From contig OY743170.1 in the NCBI GenBank assembly GCA_963555705.1, positions 12,067,096-12,131,095 on the forward strand: a stretch of 64,000 nt of DNA, written 5' to 3'. Every line of letters begins with the position of its first letter. Position 1 is the first letter of the stretch. The notes below the pieces were generated by a model. It saw nothing but the letters and a program-made list of their open reading frames with translations. It did no database searches and was not told the DNA's origin. The translations under genes were made by a program, and so were the position numbers. Shown here piece after piece: positions 23,991 through 35,199 of this stretch. This DNA comes from Ligustrum vulgare (taxonomy: Eukaryota > Streptophyta > Magnoliopsida > Lamiales > Oleaceae).

Positions 23991-24523
23991 CACGTTTGTT
24001 AGGTTTAAAAAGTGATAATTTTAGTTGTGTATTTATGTACTTTTTCCTTGAATTTTACCTAGGTAAGGAGCTGAAATTTAGACTCAATGTAAAATGGCCT
24101 AAGCTTGGTCTCACATGTTGGGCCTTGTTCACAATAGTAGCTTGAGGAAATTACACATGATAACCTATCTACAGAAATAATTTTAATCTTACATCAATTA
24201 TTATTTTTTATTTCCAATAGTGTTGTATTATTAAAAGTAAATTTGATAACTGAAAAATCACCTCACTCCTAAATTAAATCAATTGACAATTTCTCTCATA
24301 TCACTAACAAACTCTTTCCTATTAAAATAATTACGATGTAATCGTATTAAATTTTGATAAAAAGGTTAATGTTCTTGACTTCACATCTTTGTTGCTTGCA
24401 TAAATCCTTCATAAAATGTCATCTCGGAATGAGAAATGTTGATCCATTCACTCGTGTTTCACATTATTTTTCTTTTTTTCTTTTCGATTTACAAAATATA
24501 TAGTGTGTTATATGCACTGAACT

Positions 24524-27262
24524 TGTAATACCGTTTTTCATGATTACAAAATTTCCCACGTAATATGTATGCTGATATTATTATTATTATAAACTTTAAA
24601 TCGATAATTTTCAAGTCTATAATTTGAATTATTTTGCAGTGGAAGGACTTGGATGCCGTCTCGATCAATGTAACAATTAGAACGTCTATAAATTGTTTAC
24701 ATGCAATTTTATGTGATTATTTGTCTTATTGCCTAAGCATGCTATTTTCTATTTTATTGTGTTAAATTGAAAGTTGGGGAAATTTTAGTGGCAATTGGAG
24801 AATAAATAGAACTTATGTAAAGGAGGAGATTTGAGGGACCAATTTGTAAATTTCAAAAGATTAAAATTTTAACCCTAACCTAAACTAATGCACTTGAATC
24901 TCTCTCCCTCACGCTCACTCTCGCTTCAGACTCTCATGCCTCTCTCCTCTGTGATCTCCAGCTTCCTCCCTTGGCCACCACACCGCCGTCGAGTCACAAC
25001 CGGCGACACCACTACCTTCACTCAGTGTAAGCTCCTCTCTTCCCCCTTCGCACAGCGAACTCATAGTAGGAACACGCTCACGCCCCCGTCACTGCCTCAC
25101 ACAGTCACAGGTTCACACACACGAGCGCGCACACACACGGATTCACACACACCCAAACCCATAAATGGATATTGGATGTTATTATGTATGTGGCACACGT
25201 GAAATTTCAGATTTTGGGGTTTGTTTAAATTTCGAATTTCAAGTTGTAAATCTGAGATGTTGGACAATGTGTGTGTGATGTGTCCATATATATATATATA
25301 AATAATGATAATTTTGTAGCTTAGTTAAATATTTGGTTAAGTTTGAATTGTTTTTAGATTTAAAAATTGTGAAAAATACTTTGTTTAAATTTGAGTTAGT
25401 TTATTAAGTTTATGTTATTCTGGGTAAATTGAGGAATCTGAGAATTTTCATGCATTGATATAAATGGATTTATTCATATTAGCTAGTTAATTCTTAGATT
25501 TTCAATACATGAATCCAATTGTTAACTAATGGTTAGGTTAATTTCGGATTAAAAGCTATAAATTCAGTTTTTCGAATTTGATAAGATTTATGATATTAGT
25601 TAACTACTTTTTGGTAAAGTTTATAATAAATGGTTATTTTTAGATTTGTGAAATTGTTAGAATCACGATTAAGTAATTTTGTAAAGTTTTGTAATTTTGA
25701 GTTTGAGTTTGAATTTAAAAGATGAGAAGACCTTCTAATGTGCATTGAGATTCATTCCTTGTCCTGAATATGGGTTTTATGTGTTTTGGTCATATCCTAA
25801 GGTCACACTTAGGTTAGTTTGAGATTTTGACCTCGATTGGATGTTCTGTTATTATTAAAAAGGATAAGGTGACTTTGTAATGTTCAGTGAAATTTTATTG
25901 TTCGTTTTGAATATGGTATGCTTGGGATTTGGTTAGCATTAAAAAGAATTTCAAATGCGTTTCGAGTCAAAAGTCATATTTATTGATGAATGTGAATAAT
26001 TAGGACTTTTGGTACATTGACGTCACGGGCAGCCGAGGCTTCTCCACTTTAAAATCTAGATATCGGTAAATGTTAAGGATGTCAGGTAAGTAAACTTTCC
26101 CCTATTTTTATCAAAGTTGAATGTAAATGTGAAATTAGATGACTCTCTTGCAACTTACTTGTTTTGATGAATTTCGTTTACTTTATGAAAGTATATGTTA
26201 TTAAGAAGAATGTTCAAGCATGCATGTTATCATATCATTGCATCATTAAGCATGCATTGGCATTGAAATTGGGAAGTCAAATGTTTTTAATGAAAGGAAT
26301 GTGTCAAAGTGCAAATTTGTTCAAAATTATGTATCCCAAGTTTTTGAAAGAATGAGTGTACTTCTAAGTCATGAAAGATGGGAGTGGGAAATGGGGCGAG
26401 GGGGACCGGCGTACCCGAAGTGAATGAGCTGCTTTGCGGTGGAATAAAGTGAATAAGCACTTTGATGTGGAATAAATATTAACCGCTTTGCGGTTTTACT
26501 TGTAAATGTGATCTGGTTCCAAATAAGAATTGCCCACTGTTATCTGATTGACTAGAAGTTTCATCAAGCGAGCTCACGATGGAAATGAAGTAAAAGTTTT
26601 GAAATGTTAAGTGAAAGTTTGAAAAGTGTGAAAGTTGTGAAAGGTTAAAGTGAATGGGGATACATATTTCAAAATGTTTTAAAGTATTTCATGTCATAAG
26701 CATGCATCACTTGAACGAATTTTGCTTACTGAGCTTTAGCTCACCCCAATCCTTCCCCAATATTTCAGGTGATAAAAGCTAGATGATACGAGGAGAGCAT
26801 TTGGTGAAAGACTCAGACAGTACCTGCTTTTATTTCTTAATAAAGTTAAACTAGTACTTACTTAAGTTTTCATTAATTATTTCTTATTCATTTTTTATTG
26901 ATAATTGTTTGGTTAGAGTAGCTCTGAATAAGTAATGGTATCGTATTAGCGATTGATTTACCTCTTGCTTCATTTGTTAAAGTTTATTTATTTGGAATTA
27001 TTATTTTGAGGAGTTTGGGATTGATTGAAGTGGTTTTGGTAATGTTGGATGTTGAATGAATTGAGAATTTTGTTTTGAAATAGTTGTGGTGACCCTCTAC
27101 AGCTTGGTTAAGTCTAATTTATAGAGGAGATTCTGTCAAAGTTTTATAAGAATTTTATGATAGAAAAGTGACAATGTAGTATTTCAAATGTTTTATTACC
27201 GCATTTAAAGTGAAAGGAAGTTAATACCCCTAGGTTTAAGATTTTAAACTTGGGGTGTTACA
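24524..27262 (+). mobile_element. Solo LTR, 2.7-kb family, copy 1
   Basis: It starts TGTAATACCG at 24524 and ends GGGGTGTTACA at 27262 (TG..CA). It is flanked by GAACT on the left and TAACT on the right, a 5-bp duplication with one mismatch. A reverse-oriented copy with a perfect GATCT duplication lies at 56987-59821; shared words include GCAGTGGAAGGACTTGGATG, GGACCGGCGTAC, CTTTGCGGTGGAAT and AGCTTTAGCTCACCCCAATC. A TATA-like AATAAATAG at about 24805, followed by a CT-rich stretch at 24890, suggests plus-strand transcription. No gag-pol is next to it, so it is a solo LTR. The class is unknown (large Ty3-type LTR likely). It sits upstream of the acceptor of the PTF2 fragment. Confidence 0.85.
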
Positions 27263-27414
27263 TAACTCGTTCTTTGTGCATTCTGCAGGCAGCTTTCTGC
27301 GTAAATGCAATGAAGTTTCCACAGAAGTCTACCAACTCAAAGATAGACAATTTTGGTGGCATTACCGACCCTGTTGGCACCTATGTTTGTGTTGGCACTC
27401 ACTACAACAAAAGT

Positions 27415-27640
27415 GACTTTTTACGACATGAATTTACGGCGTGCATGATAAGCACGCCGTAATATTTCATTTATTATCACCTTTAAAGGCGTACATATTC
27501 GCATGCCGTAAAAATTTAAAAAAAAAAAAAAAACACGGCGTACATATTCGCGCGCCGTAAAAATTATTTACGGCGTGCGAATTCGCACGCCGTTAATATG
27601 TTAAACAAAACACGGCGTGCATTTACGCACGCCCTAAAAA
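27415..27640. repeat. CACTA-2 subterminal inverted-motif array, left
   Basis: About seven units such as ACGGCGTGC/GCACGCCGTAA, with variants CGGCGTAC and GCGCGCCGTAA, are separated by A-rich spacers. Confidence 0.85.
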
Positions 27641-28837
27641 ATACCTAAAAATGATCACACTTGAATGAAAAAATAGGGCGCTATTTTCTTTTCCTTCCCG
27701 CTTTCTTAATTCTTCTTTTCTTCTTTCACACAAGCCAAAACCTAAAAACCCTCGCAAGCCAAAGCCGCCAATCTATTTCTTCTTCAAACCGGATACTTGA
27801 AAATCAGAAGCATAAAAACTATGGCAAAATAGATCTCACGCCTCACATCTCTCTCACGCCTCTGTACACTCACTTGGAATCTGCAAGCTTTCACCCCGCC
27901 GCTGCCCTCGATACCACTGTTGCCATTGCCGACGATCACGCAGTCGCCGTTGCCAACATTTGTACCATCTCTTTCCCTTATATTCCAATTTATTTTGGGT
28001 GATTATGATTTTTTTCCCAGAGAGGGAGTTGTTTAGCAAGAAACATCTGTATCTGCTAAGAAATCACTACATTAACGAAGTAAAATCGTAAAAAATGTGA
28101 AAGGAAAAAGCCTAAATTAAAGTATATCATTTCTTTTTTGCAACTCCGAAATGGGTAAATAGGAAGGGGTAGGGCCTGTGTTTTGATCGAAAATTTGTTT
28201 GGGATTTGGAAGATTTTCTTCGTACTGCAATCAATATGAGCCCAATCAGCCCAGATTCGTAACTATTATTCCTACTAGAGGATTTTGAAACAAATTTACC
28301 AGAAAATATTTTTTATCGTGTAAAAATAGAGGAAGGTAAAAATGGAAACCGAGGGAATGCGGGTTGATCGTGTAGTCTAAGGAATATGAGATGAGGGAGG
28401 TCGTGTAGTCTAAGGAAGTTACAATCTATGGATTGTAATCATGTGAAAGTTGATGAAAACCACGTGCTTTAGCCCTTAAATGAATCTCTTCATTGTTATA
28501 TTCGATATAGATGGACACAGTTACAAACTCTAGTGAGGTTCATTTTGTCAAAAATGACAATTTTCTAGTATATTGATTTGTTGTAGTTTTATGACAGGTG
28601 TGCCCAATGTGATCTCTATTTCTGAGATTCCAGTTGCTTATCGCTCTGCATCCTAATAATAGGATTGTCAACAAGAAGAAATTTTTGGAATGGAGGGGCC
28701 ATGCCACAGAAACTCCTACTCTTCATTACTGTCTTTCCATTAGCTATGCATAAATAAAAGGAATAATATGTTTTTGATCCTTAGTAAAAGTTGGGGTGAC
28801 TGGTGGGATAATCTTTGGGAAAACAGGCATAACTTCT

Positions 28838-28965
28838 GATTGGGATATTTTGATAAGTTATCGAATTTTGATTGCTTGATTGGGATATTTTGATGAGTTA
28901 TCGAATTTTGAATTCTGATTGGGATATTTTGATAGCTTTGAATTCTGATTGGGATATTTCTGCAT
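28838..28965 (+). repeat. Short tandem repeat inside CACTA-2
   Basis: TCTGATTGGGATATTT occurs four times between 28838 and 28965, with GATRAGTTATCGAATTTTGA following the first two. The units are about 45 and 35 bp. Confidence 0.75.
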
Positions 28966-29269
28966 TTTCAGTTAACCCTAAAATTGATAAGATCAATGGG
29001 AAAAATGCTCATTTTTATCTGATTTTCAATGAAGTGTTCAGTGATGCGTGGTTAGTTATTTTCTTTTGATTTGCTTCATCTGCTGCTTTACAGTCTGGAG
29101 CATGGAGTTTACGCTTGCTTTGTATTGGATCTTTTTTGGTTCATGAATTAATAGTATTTTGTTGCTATTAACAAGTGGAAAGTAATTGTATTTATACTTG
29201 GATTTTGCTTCTAGGCAAACAAAGGGCTTGGAAATCAGTACTTCATAAAATAAATTGATTGATCTGCAG

Positions 29270-30624
29270 TGAAATCAGATTTAGAGAGAGAAATGATGAT
29301 CCAGTGTCTTGAAGCGGCTCGAAAGAAGAGTATATGAAGTACAAATCTAAGTAATTCTTCCTCCAAATTTTTTTTGTCCGGTTCTGATTAGTTCTACTGT
29401 GAACAGATAATTGTCTTTGATCAAATTATGCTTATTATGCTTTAACAAGTTTAACTTTTCAGTGGATACTGATAGGGGCTAACAACTATAAGAAATTATG
29501 TAATTAAACTATTAGAGTTAAGACGTTCATTTATTGACATGAAAAAGCAGAGTTGGCACATTTTTGTCCTCAATTTGCTAATCTCCCTTTTTATCCCTAA
29601 GCATCTTAATTCGAGTTGAATGATCTCTGATGAATCAGGTGGAAATGATGCTCTTGTCAATTTCAAGGTACCTTTGGAATATTTCTCCTTTCGATCGATA
29701 CTTGATATGCATAGCAAATTCATTAATTTAATAAAACAATATTAGTTCTAGTACATTATGTATAACTTCTTGAAGAAATGCATTTTTCTACATTTTGCAA
29801 GTTTGTTATGATTTAGATATTGAATTTAGGACAGGAAACCTATGTCATGTGGTTTCAAGAATTGTTTTGTGGTGTAAGATATAGATAAGTCATGGTAAAA
29901 GAAGTGTGATTAATTTATAGTTTCAGTTGGGACACTTGTCATGCTTTATACCGAGGTTTGAATTCACCAAAATACATTACAATTTCATGCTTTTATAGGA
30001 TATTTTTGTGGAAGGAAATCAAATAGAAACCGATTATGAAGATGTGTATAGTGAATCTTCAGAATCATCATCCTTCGAACCTGTGGTTCATGACCAACCA
30101 TCTCAGACTGATCCTGGTGATTTTCTATCTAAACTCATTAATTTTGGTTTTTGTAGAAATAAATTGTAAAATGCTAAGTTTTTGTAGAATAAAAGAAAAT
30201 ATAAAATATTGACAAGACAATTAGTTTTATCTTTTAAAGAAGTATTGTAATCACCTTACTGCACAAATAGTACCTAAAGGTTACTATATCCATTTGTTTA
30301 TTATTTGGAAAACTTCTGTTTCATTGCGTAATAAAATGCAGATGATAATTAGTATGATAGTTTTTACTGCTATTTCGATCACATTGAGCGGGTATTTCTA
30401 ATATGTATTGACATTTCATGAAATTTTATGTAATGTAAAATCTCATTTCTTTAGAGAAATTCTACTTCAATACTTCATCCACATACAAATACATTTAAAA
30501 GAAAAAATCACTTAAACATGATGCCTGGAATTTTGTAACATACAATGCCGAAAGTCGTGCAACGCACGATGTTCACCTAGTATTAATTATAAATTTATTA
30601 CTTATGTGATTTGCAGGAAGTTGA
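29270..30624 (+). CDS. Four-exon coding tail of unidentified protein inside CACTA-2 (possible captured gene)
   Basis: Four exons join in one open frame: 29270-29329, 29639-29667, 29999-30116 and 30617-30624. All junctions have AG acceptors and GT donors (GTATAT, GTACCT, GTGATT), with phases that fit exactly across each join. The product reads KSDLEREMMIQCLEAARKK, then SGNDALVNFKDIFVEGNQ, IETDYEDVYSESSESSSFE and PVVHDQPSQTDPGS-stop. It starts as a charged helix and ends in an acidic, serine-rich C-terminus. I recognise no family. The 5' exons were not found; a leader-like region lies at 27661-28060. It is either a captured host gene or a CACTA-encoded accessory protein. A Helitron-type 3' end lies in its last intron. 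Confidence 0.5.
30556..30580 (+). mobile_element. Helitron-type 3' terminus (hairpin + CTAG)
   Basis: CGTGCAACGCACG is a 5-bp stem with a three-base loop. It is followed by ATGTTCAC, CTAG and then T, the layout of a Helitron 3' end. It has the same hairpin core as the minus-oriented terminus at 3609. The 5' end was not found. If real, a Helitron is nested in the last intron of the coding tail inside CACTA-2. Confidence 0.5.
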
Positions 30625-30932
30625 TTATTTTTGATATGGCACTATTGGTCAAAGAAGAAGCTTCGATATGGATATTTTTATTTTTTACGACATTTTAAGT
30701 TTATTTTGAAGTAGTTGTCTATAGACTTTTGACATTAATTCCTATCTAGATTTTTGAGTAGGTTATGTGATATCAATTTTTTTGTATATTGTGTTGAATC
30801 TTACTATGATATTGTTTGTTTATCGAAATCACGTTTATTGATTATATATGCATTAATGTGTTTTTGTTTTATTATTATAGGATTTTTGGAATTATAATTT
30901 ATAGAATTTTTTTTAAAAAAATAAAATCCTAG

Positions 30933-31215
30933 TTTACGGCGTGCAAAATCGCATGCCGTAAATAGATACGGCGCGCAGACCTGCACGCCGTAATTACATT
31001 TCACGACGTAAAAAATGCACGTCGTTAAAATCCTAGTTTACGGCGTGCAAAATCGCATGCCGTAATTACATTTCACGGCGTGCATTTTTGCATGTCGTAA
31101 CAGTTACGCCGTGCAATGTAATTACGGCATGCGATTTTGCACGCCGTAAATTTTTACGGCCTGCGGTTGCACGCCGTAAAAATAATTTTACGGCATGCAA
31201 TGCACGCCGTAAAAG
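30933..31215. repeat. CACTA-2 subterminal inverted-motif array, right
   Basis: About ten ACGGCGTGC / GCACGCCGTAA words occur. One segment, CCTAGTTTACGGCGTGCAAA, appears twice (about 30928 and 31030), showing internal duplication of the array. Confidence 0.85.
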
Positions 31216-31820
31216 GCTAACTTTGTTTTAGTGACTGCTTACAATTGTAAAGAAAGTAAAATTTATGATGCTCAAAAGTTGATTGTGGATTTTATGTTTA
31301 AATGAGGACTTTCGGGCTCAAGGTCTGACGAGGTTAAGGCTATGGTTGAGACAATTACAACACCTGAATATATTCAAGGGAAATGGTTTTTGGTTCTCAT
31401 TAGTGCTTGTGCTTATGTTATGATGAGGAAGGATAAGAAGATCTTGCCAATTGAAGAAGTGGTGGATTTGGTGGGTGTGATGTGTATGAATTGGGTCAGA
31501 GACTTGGATGATTAACTGAGTTGTGGGTTTTCTTGATATGAAGTTGCGGGAGTAGGACATTGTGAATTCTATAGAACATGTTATTAGGAATTAATGTTTA
31601 ACAAGATTTCAGAGGATGTTCAGATGATGTTGAAACAAGGGGTGTTTTTTATGCAATGTTTGATCAAGTGGTTCTTGACCATGGGAAGGAGGCCGATGGC
31701 GATGGTGGCTGCAGTGTTGGTTATTGTTGGAGAATTAAATCAATTAGATTTGATGATTGATATGGAAAATGAGTTGCATGTGTCGATTATTACATGTAGG
31801 AGTAGGTACAAGGAACATAT

Positions 31821-33512
31821 TGATTATTGTCCAATTTTACGTATTTTAGGTATGCAAATAAATGAAAATTACAATTTTGGGGATTTAAATTTTGTAATTT
31901 AGAGTAAAACTTATAAAAGATTTAATTTTAATTCTTAAACTCTAAATTGATTTTATTGACTATTGATTTCATTTATTTAATTGCAGAAATACAATGGACA
32001 AATTTTTATATCCAATTCAATTTCCAACTCACATTCTTGGCCCAATTCTTTAGCCCAAAAGCACTTCACCAGCCCAGCCCCAAAACCATCTTGTCTGTAC
32101 CTATATCTCACCTTCAACAGCCGCCTTCTACCTCTGGGCATATACACCACTTCACCATCTTCACACCCAACCAGAAGCAGTCTCCATCCTCTACCTCACG
32201 TAACTCACACCAGCTCTATCACTTCAGACAGCAGCCAACTTCTTCTCTTCCACACCCACAACACGCATCCTCTGTCTGTCTTCTCTCCACCCAGTAGCCT
32301 CCTCTCCCAAAAACCTGTTCTTCCAGCCGCCTCGTCTCTCACCAACTCTCTCACGCAGTAAACTTCTTCCACCAAACTCTCGGCCAGCAGACCTCTCCCA
32401 CACACATCTCGCAGTCGGCGGCCTCCATCACTCAAGACCTCAACCAACCGGACTCTCTTCTTCTCAGCCTTTCGTCCCAACAGCCGCCACCTTTCTGCCC
32501 CGTCTTCTCCCTCCAACCACTCTCTTGGACAGCAACCTCTTCTCTCCTCACACACGCAACCAACCTCTCCATCCCTAATCTCTCAACCACTCAGCAGCAA
32601 GAAAACACAAAAATAACCCACCACTCTCGCACAATATACCTCTCCGTGCTGTCTATGAAAAGAAAGGAACTAGCTGCCGCCACTTTCCTTCATCTTCTTC
32701 TCAGCTTCCAGCCTGCATTCTTCAACAGCAACTCCGGTTTACAGCAGCAGTAGCCGACCCCAGACTCGGCAGCCAACTCTTCCCTTCACCGAAAATAAAG
32801 GCTGAAATTGGTTTTTTTGGGTTATTGGTTCTAGTTTTATTCCTATTTTGTTTAGTCTTCTAGTTGTTTTAATCATTAGTTTAAATAATTTTATATTATT
32901 GATGTTAGTTGATTTTTAGATATATATTTCGGTTATAGAATTTTAATTTATAAACTTGAATTTCATTTTTAGTAATGGTTATCGTTTGTTTGATTTTTGT
33001 TTCGTTTAATTTAATTATGTTCGGCTAAGTTACATTTGAGGGGAGTTATTCTTAGCTTCAATGGGTATAGTTTAATTCTTCATGGATGAATTCTTGTGAT
33101 TGATAATAATTAATGAGTGTTTTAAATTTTCAAATTGTTTAACTTCGATTGATGTCGTTGATGTGGTATGTATTAAATATGCACACAACATGCTCGACGA
33201 AATGCCGTAAAACAAATTGACTAATTTTCTTACTAATATGTTTAAATCTTATCGATCTCAAGAAATTCACACTAATCTTATTTGAAAAGTCCAATTGATA
33301 GCGAAAGAATAACTCCACTCAAATTTTCCTTTCATTGCAATTTAATTTTGTCATCTTTTTATTCATTTAAAAACAATTGAAATCATAGTTTAAGTTTCGA
33401 ATTTAGCAAATATTACGATACCAATAAAATCCCTAGGAAGAATGACCCTGGATTATTGTTAGGCTATAACTTGACCCCTTTATACTTGGAGGATAGATTT
33501 AATATCTAGTCA
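31821..33512. mobile_element. Solo LTR, 1.7 kb, TSD CATAT, inside the PTF2 pseudogene
   Basis: It starts TGATTATTGTCC at 31821 and ends ATCTAGTCA at 33512, flanked by CATAT at 31816-31820 and 33513-33517. Removing it rejoins PTF2 (AAGGAACATAT then AGAGAGGG). Inside is a CT-rich stretch at 32080-32790, and near the end the phrase GACCCTGGATTATTG...ACTTGACCCCTTT. The layout resembles that of the probable LTR at 49997-51348 and of plant Ty3-type (Tat/Athila-like) LTRs, which is inferred. The open frames in the CT-rich part are compositional. Confidence 0.85.
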
Positions 33513-33705
33513 CATATAGAGAGGGTTTTGAGAGAGGGTTTTGAAAGTGGCGCAATCTTTGCCATTGGGTGAAGATGTCATAGTGAAGAATATTGTGAAG
33601 AATGCTCCAAATGTGATCCAATACATGGAAATGAATTCGATGAGCCAGTATATATGATCAGAAGGGAATGAACTTTGAAAATGGATATGGGTTTGATAGT
33701 TATAC

Positions 33706-35199
33706 GACTGAAAATTGCTCCATGCATTATTTTTTAACCCATAAAAATGTTTGCTATCAAACACACCCTAGTTAACTATTAAGAGCTACTCAAAGACAAT
33801 AATATCATAGTGTTGAAATACTCAAATGGGAAAATAGACAATCAAGTTCATAGTGTACATGGTCATATGAGAAGCTACTCGACATGAACACAACAAACAA
33901 CATTGTAACGGAGCTTGCCCCCACAAACTATGAAGTGCAATATATAATGCATCAATAACGTACGGGGAGGAAATCGTATCTACACAAGTTTTACCTTAAT
34001 TAACAGAAATATTCTTCACTTCTCTTCATCTAACAAACATATAGAAAACGATCTGTATTTGTGGCTGGCTTTGGTATGTTGCTTTCGCATCACAACGTAC
34101 CTTACCTATTCATACACCTAATGCTAAAAAACAATAATTATTTGTTTCTCTCAGCATCTGGAGCGCCAGTCTTCGTGGTCCCATACCCAAGCGCAGTCAA
34201 TTCAACACACTTACTAAACTAAGGAGACCAAACAAGGATAAATTACCGCAATCTATGAAAAATCAGAACTCACGAAGAACACCATCCAATCTCTTTTCAA
34301 GAATATCACAAATTATGTAGTAAAGATTCCAGCCAAATTAACACACCCGTTTAGTGTCTAAATCCACAAGTCTTGCAGCGGGTGAACATATCTCAGTTAT
34401 TATCCAAATTCGGTTACAAATGTTGGAGGAGTAATTAGGGGATGTCGTATATATGATATTATTATATATTTCAGATAGTATTTAAGTTAAATAATTTAGA
34501 GATATAGATATAATAAGTATTATTATTTTTATCTCATTTATTTGTGATTTTTTCCCTAGTAGCTTTTTAAATTTGAATGCAAATCCGTGCTCATTTGGCA
34601 TATTTTTACTTTGAAAGGAAGTTATCTTAATTTTTATTTTAAACTAATTTTTAAAAAAGGATTTTCTATTCGATCCGGAAGTACTTATTAAGAAAGCCAC
34701 ATTTGATCAGCTTTCTCTAAAAACACTTAGAGTAACACATCCATAAAAGGACAATGTTACATGTACAGAAAAATATGTACATATAACATTAAAGAAACTA
34801 TGTGGATGTTTTTGGACAATTGATCTACCCAACATCATGGATAGATCAATGACCAAAAAACTACCACAACAGTTCTTTAAATATTTCTGTTCAGATTTCT
34901 ATGTACAAGTATGATTTATGTTAATAAAATTAGTCACGTGTTCAAAAACAACTAATAAATCCCAAAAGTAGCATTTGACTTCTCAAAAGTCATATCAAAA
35001 TGCCAACTTTTCAAATTTTGTTTTCCCTTTATCCTTCTGTTCACATTAGTTGACAAATGCTCGAACTTACATGCATTACTATTGATTTATCAATATGGCT
35101 ATAATGCACCTGAAAATCAAACCTAAATGCGATGACATATTTTAAAACACACTTCTCACTACTAAAGATAAAAAAAAAATGTAAAATTCCAAAATGTAG
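33706..35199. other. Intergenic, AT-rich, no gene recognised
   Basis: Nothing clear on either strand. TTTGCTATCAAACACACCC at 33750-33768 resembles one terminus of the 43531 MITE family without a partner. A short open stretch at 34155-34220 after TTTCTCTCAG reads SGAPVFVVPYPSAVNSTHLL, but there is no second exon to support it. Confidence 0.45.

Larger units (their letters stand above)
27400..31233 (+). mobile_element. Non-autonomous CACTA transposon, 3.8 kb, TSD ACT
   Basis: It begins CACTACAACAAAAGTGAC at 27400 and ends CTTTGTTTTAGTG at 31233. ACT stands on both sides (27397-27399 and 31234-31236). Removing it with one ACT restores the PTF2 frame. The termini and the TTTACGGCGTGC / GCACGCCGTAAA subterminal words are those of the 14406-23311 element, so the transposase of that family could have mobilised it. 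It encodes no TNP2. Its interior holds a leader-like segment (27661-28060) and a multi-exon coding tail (29270-30624), so it may have captured part of a host gene. Confidence 0.95.
27289..33705 (+). pseudogene. PTF2: PTF2 (plant-specific TFIIB-related factor) pseudogene, split by CACTA and a solo LTR
   Basis: Three separated pieces encode a diverged PTF2: 27289-27399, 31237-31820 and 33518-33705. They read NFGGITDPVGTYVCVGT, then AYNCKESKIYDAQKLIVDFM, SGSRSDEVKAMVE, KWFLVLISACAYVMMRKDKK, FFMQCLIKWFLTMGRRPMAM, VITCRSRYKE-like text, and VAQSLPLGEDVIVKNIVKNA. The order and motifs (GACAYVVMRK, KWFVTTGRRP, CRLRYKE, VKNIMKNAP) are those of the cyclin-like folds of PTF2. The factor is known from Arabidopsis as a TFIIB-type protein needed in pollen and embryo development. 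Removing both inserts with one target copy each rejoins the frame (VGT|AYN and RYKEHI|ERV). A TGA follows FMFK, further stops and frameshifts follow near 31510-31590, and a 14-bp duplication lies at 33520-33545. The N-terminal zinc ribbon was not found. Confidence 0.85.

Noticed and set aside
26164..26355. Open frame also seen in part at 57873-58211
   Set aside because: Both lie inside the same solo LTR family; shared frames follow from shared sequence, with no retroelement domain.
31947..32555. Overlapping Pro/Ser-rich frames on both strands
   Set aside because: They lie in the CT-rich part of a solo LTR with clear TSD; compositional.
33689..33768. Short MITE with TTTGATAG termini
   Set aside because: The left end is explained as PTF2 coding sequence (GMNFENGYGFD); only one terminus is left.
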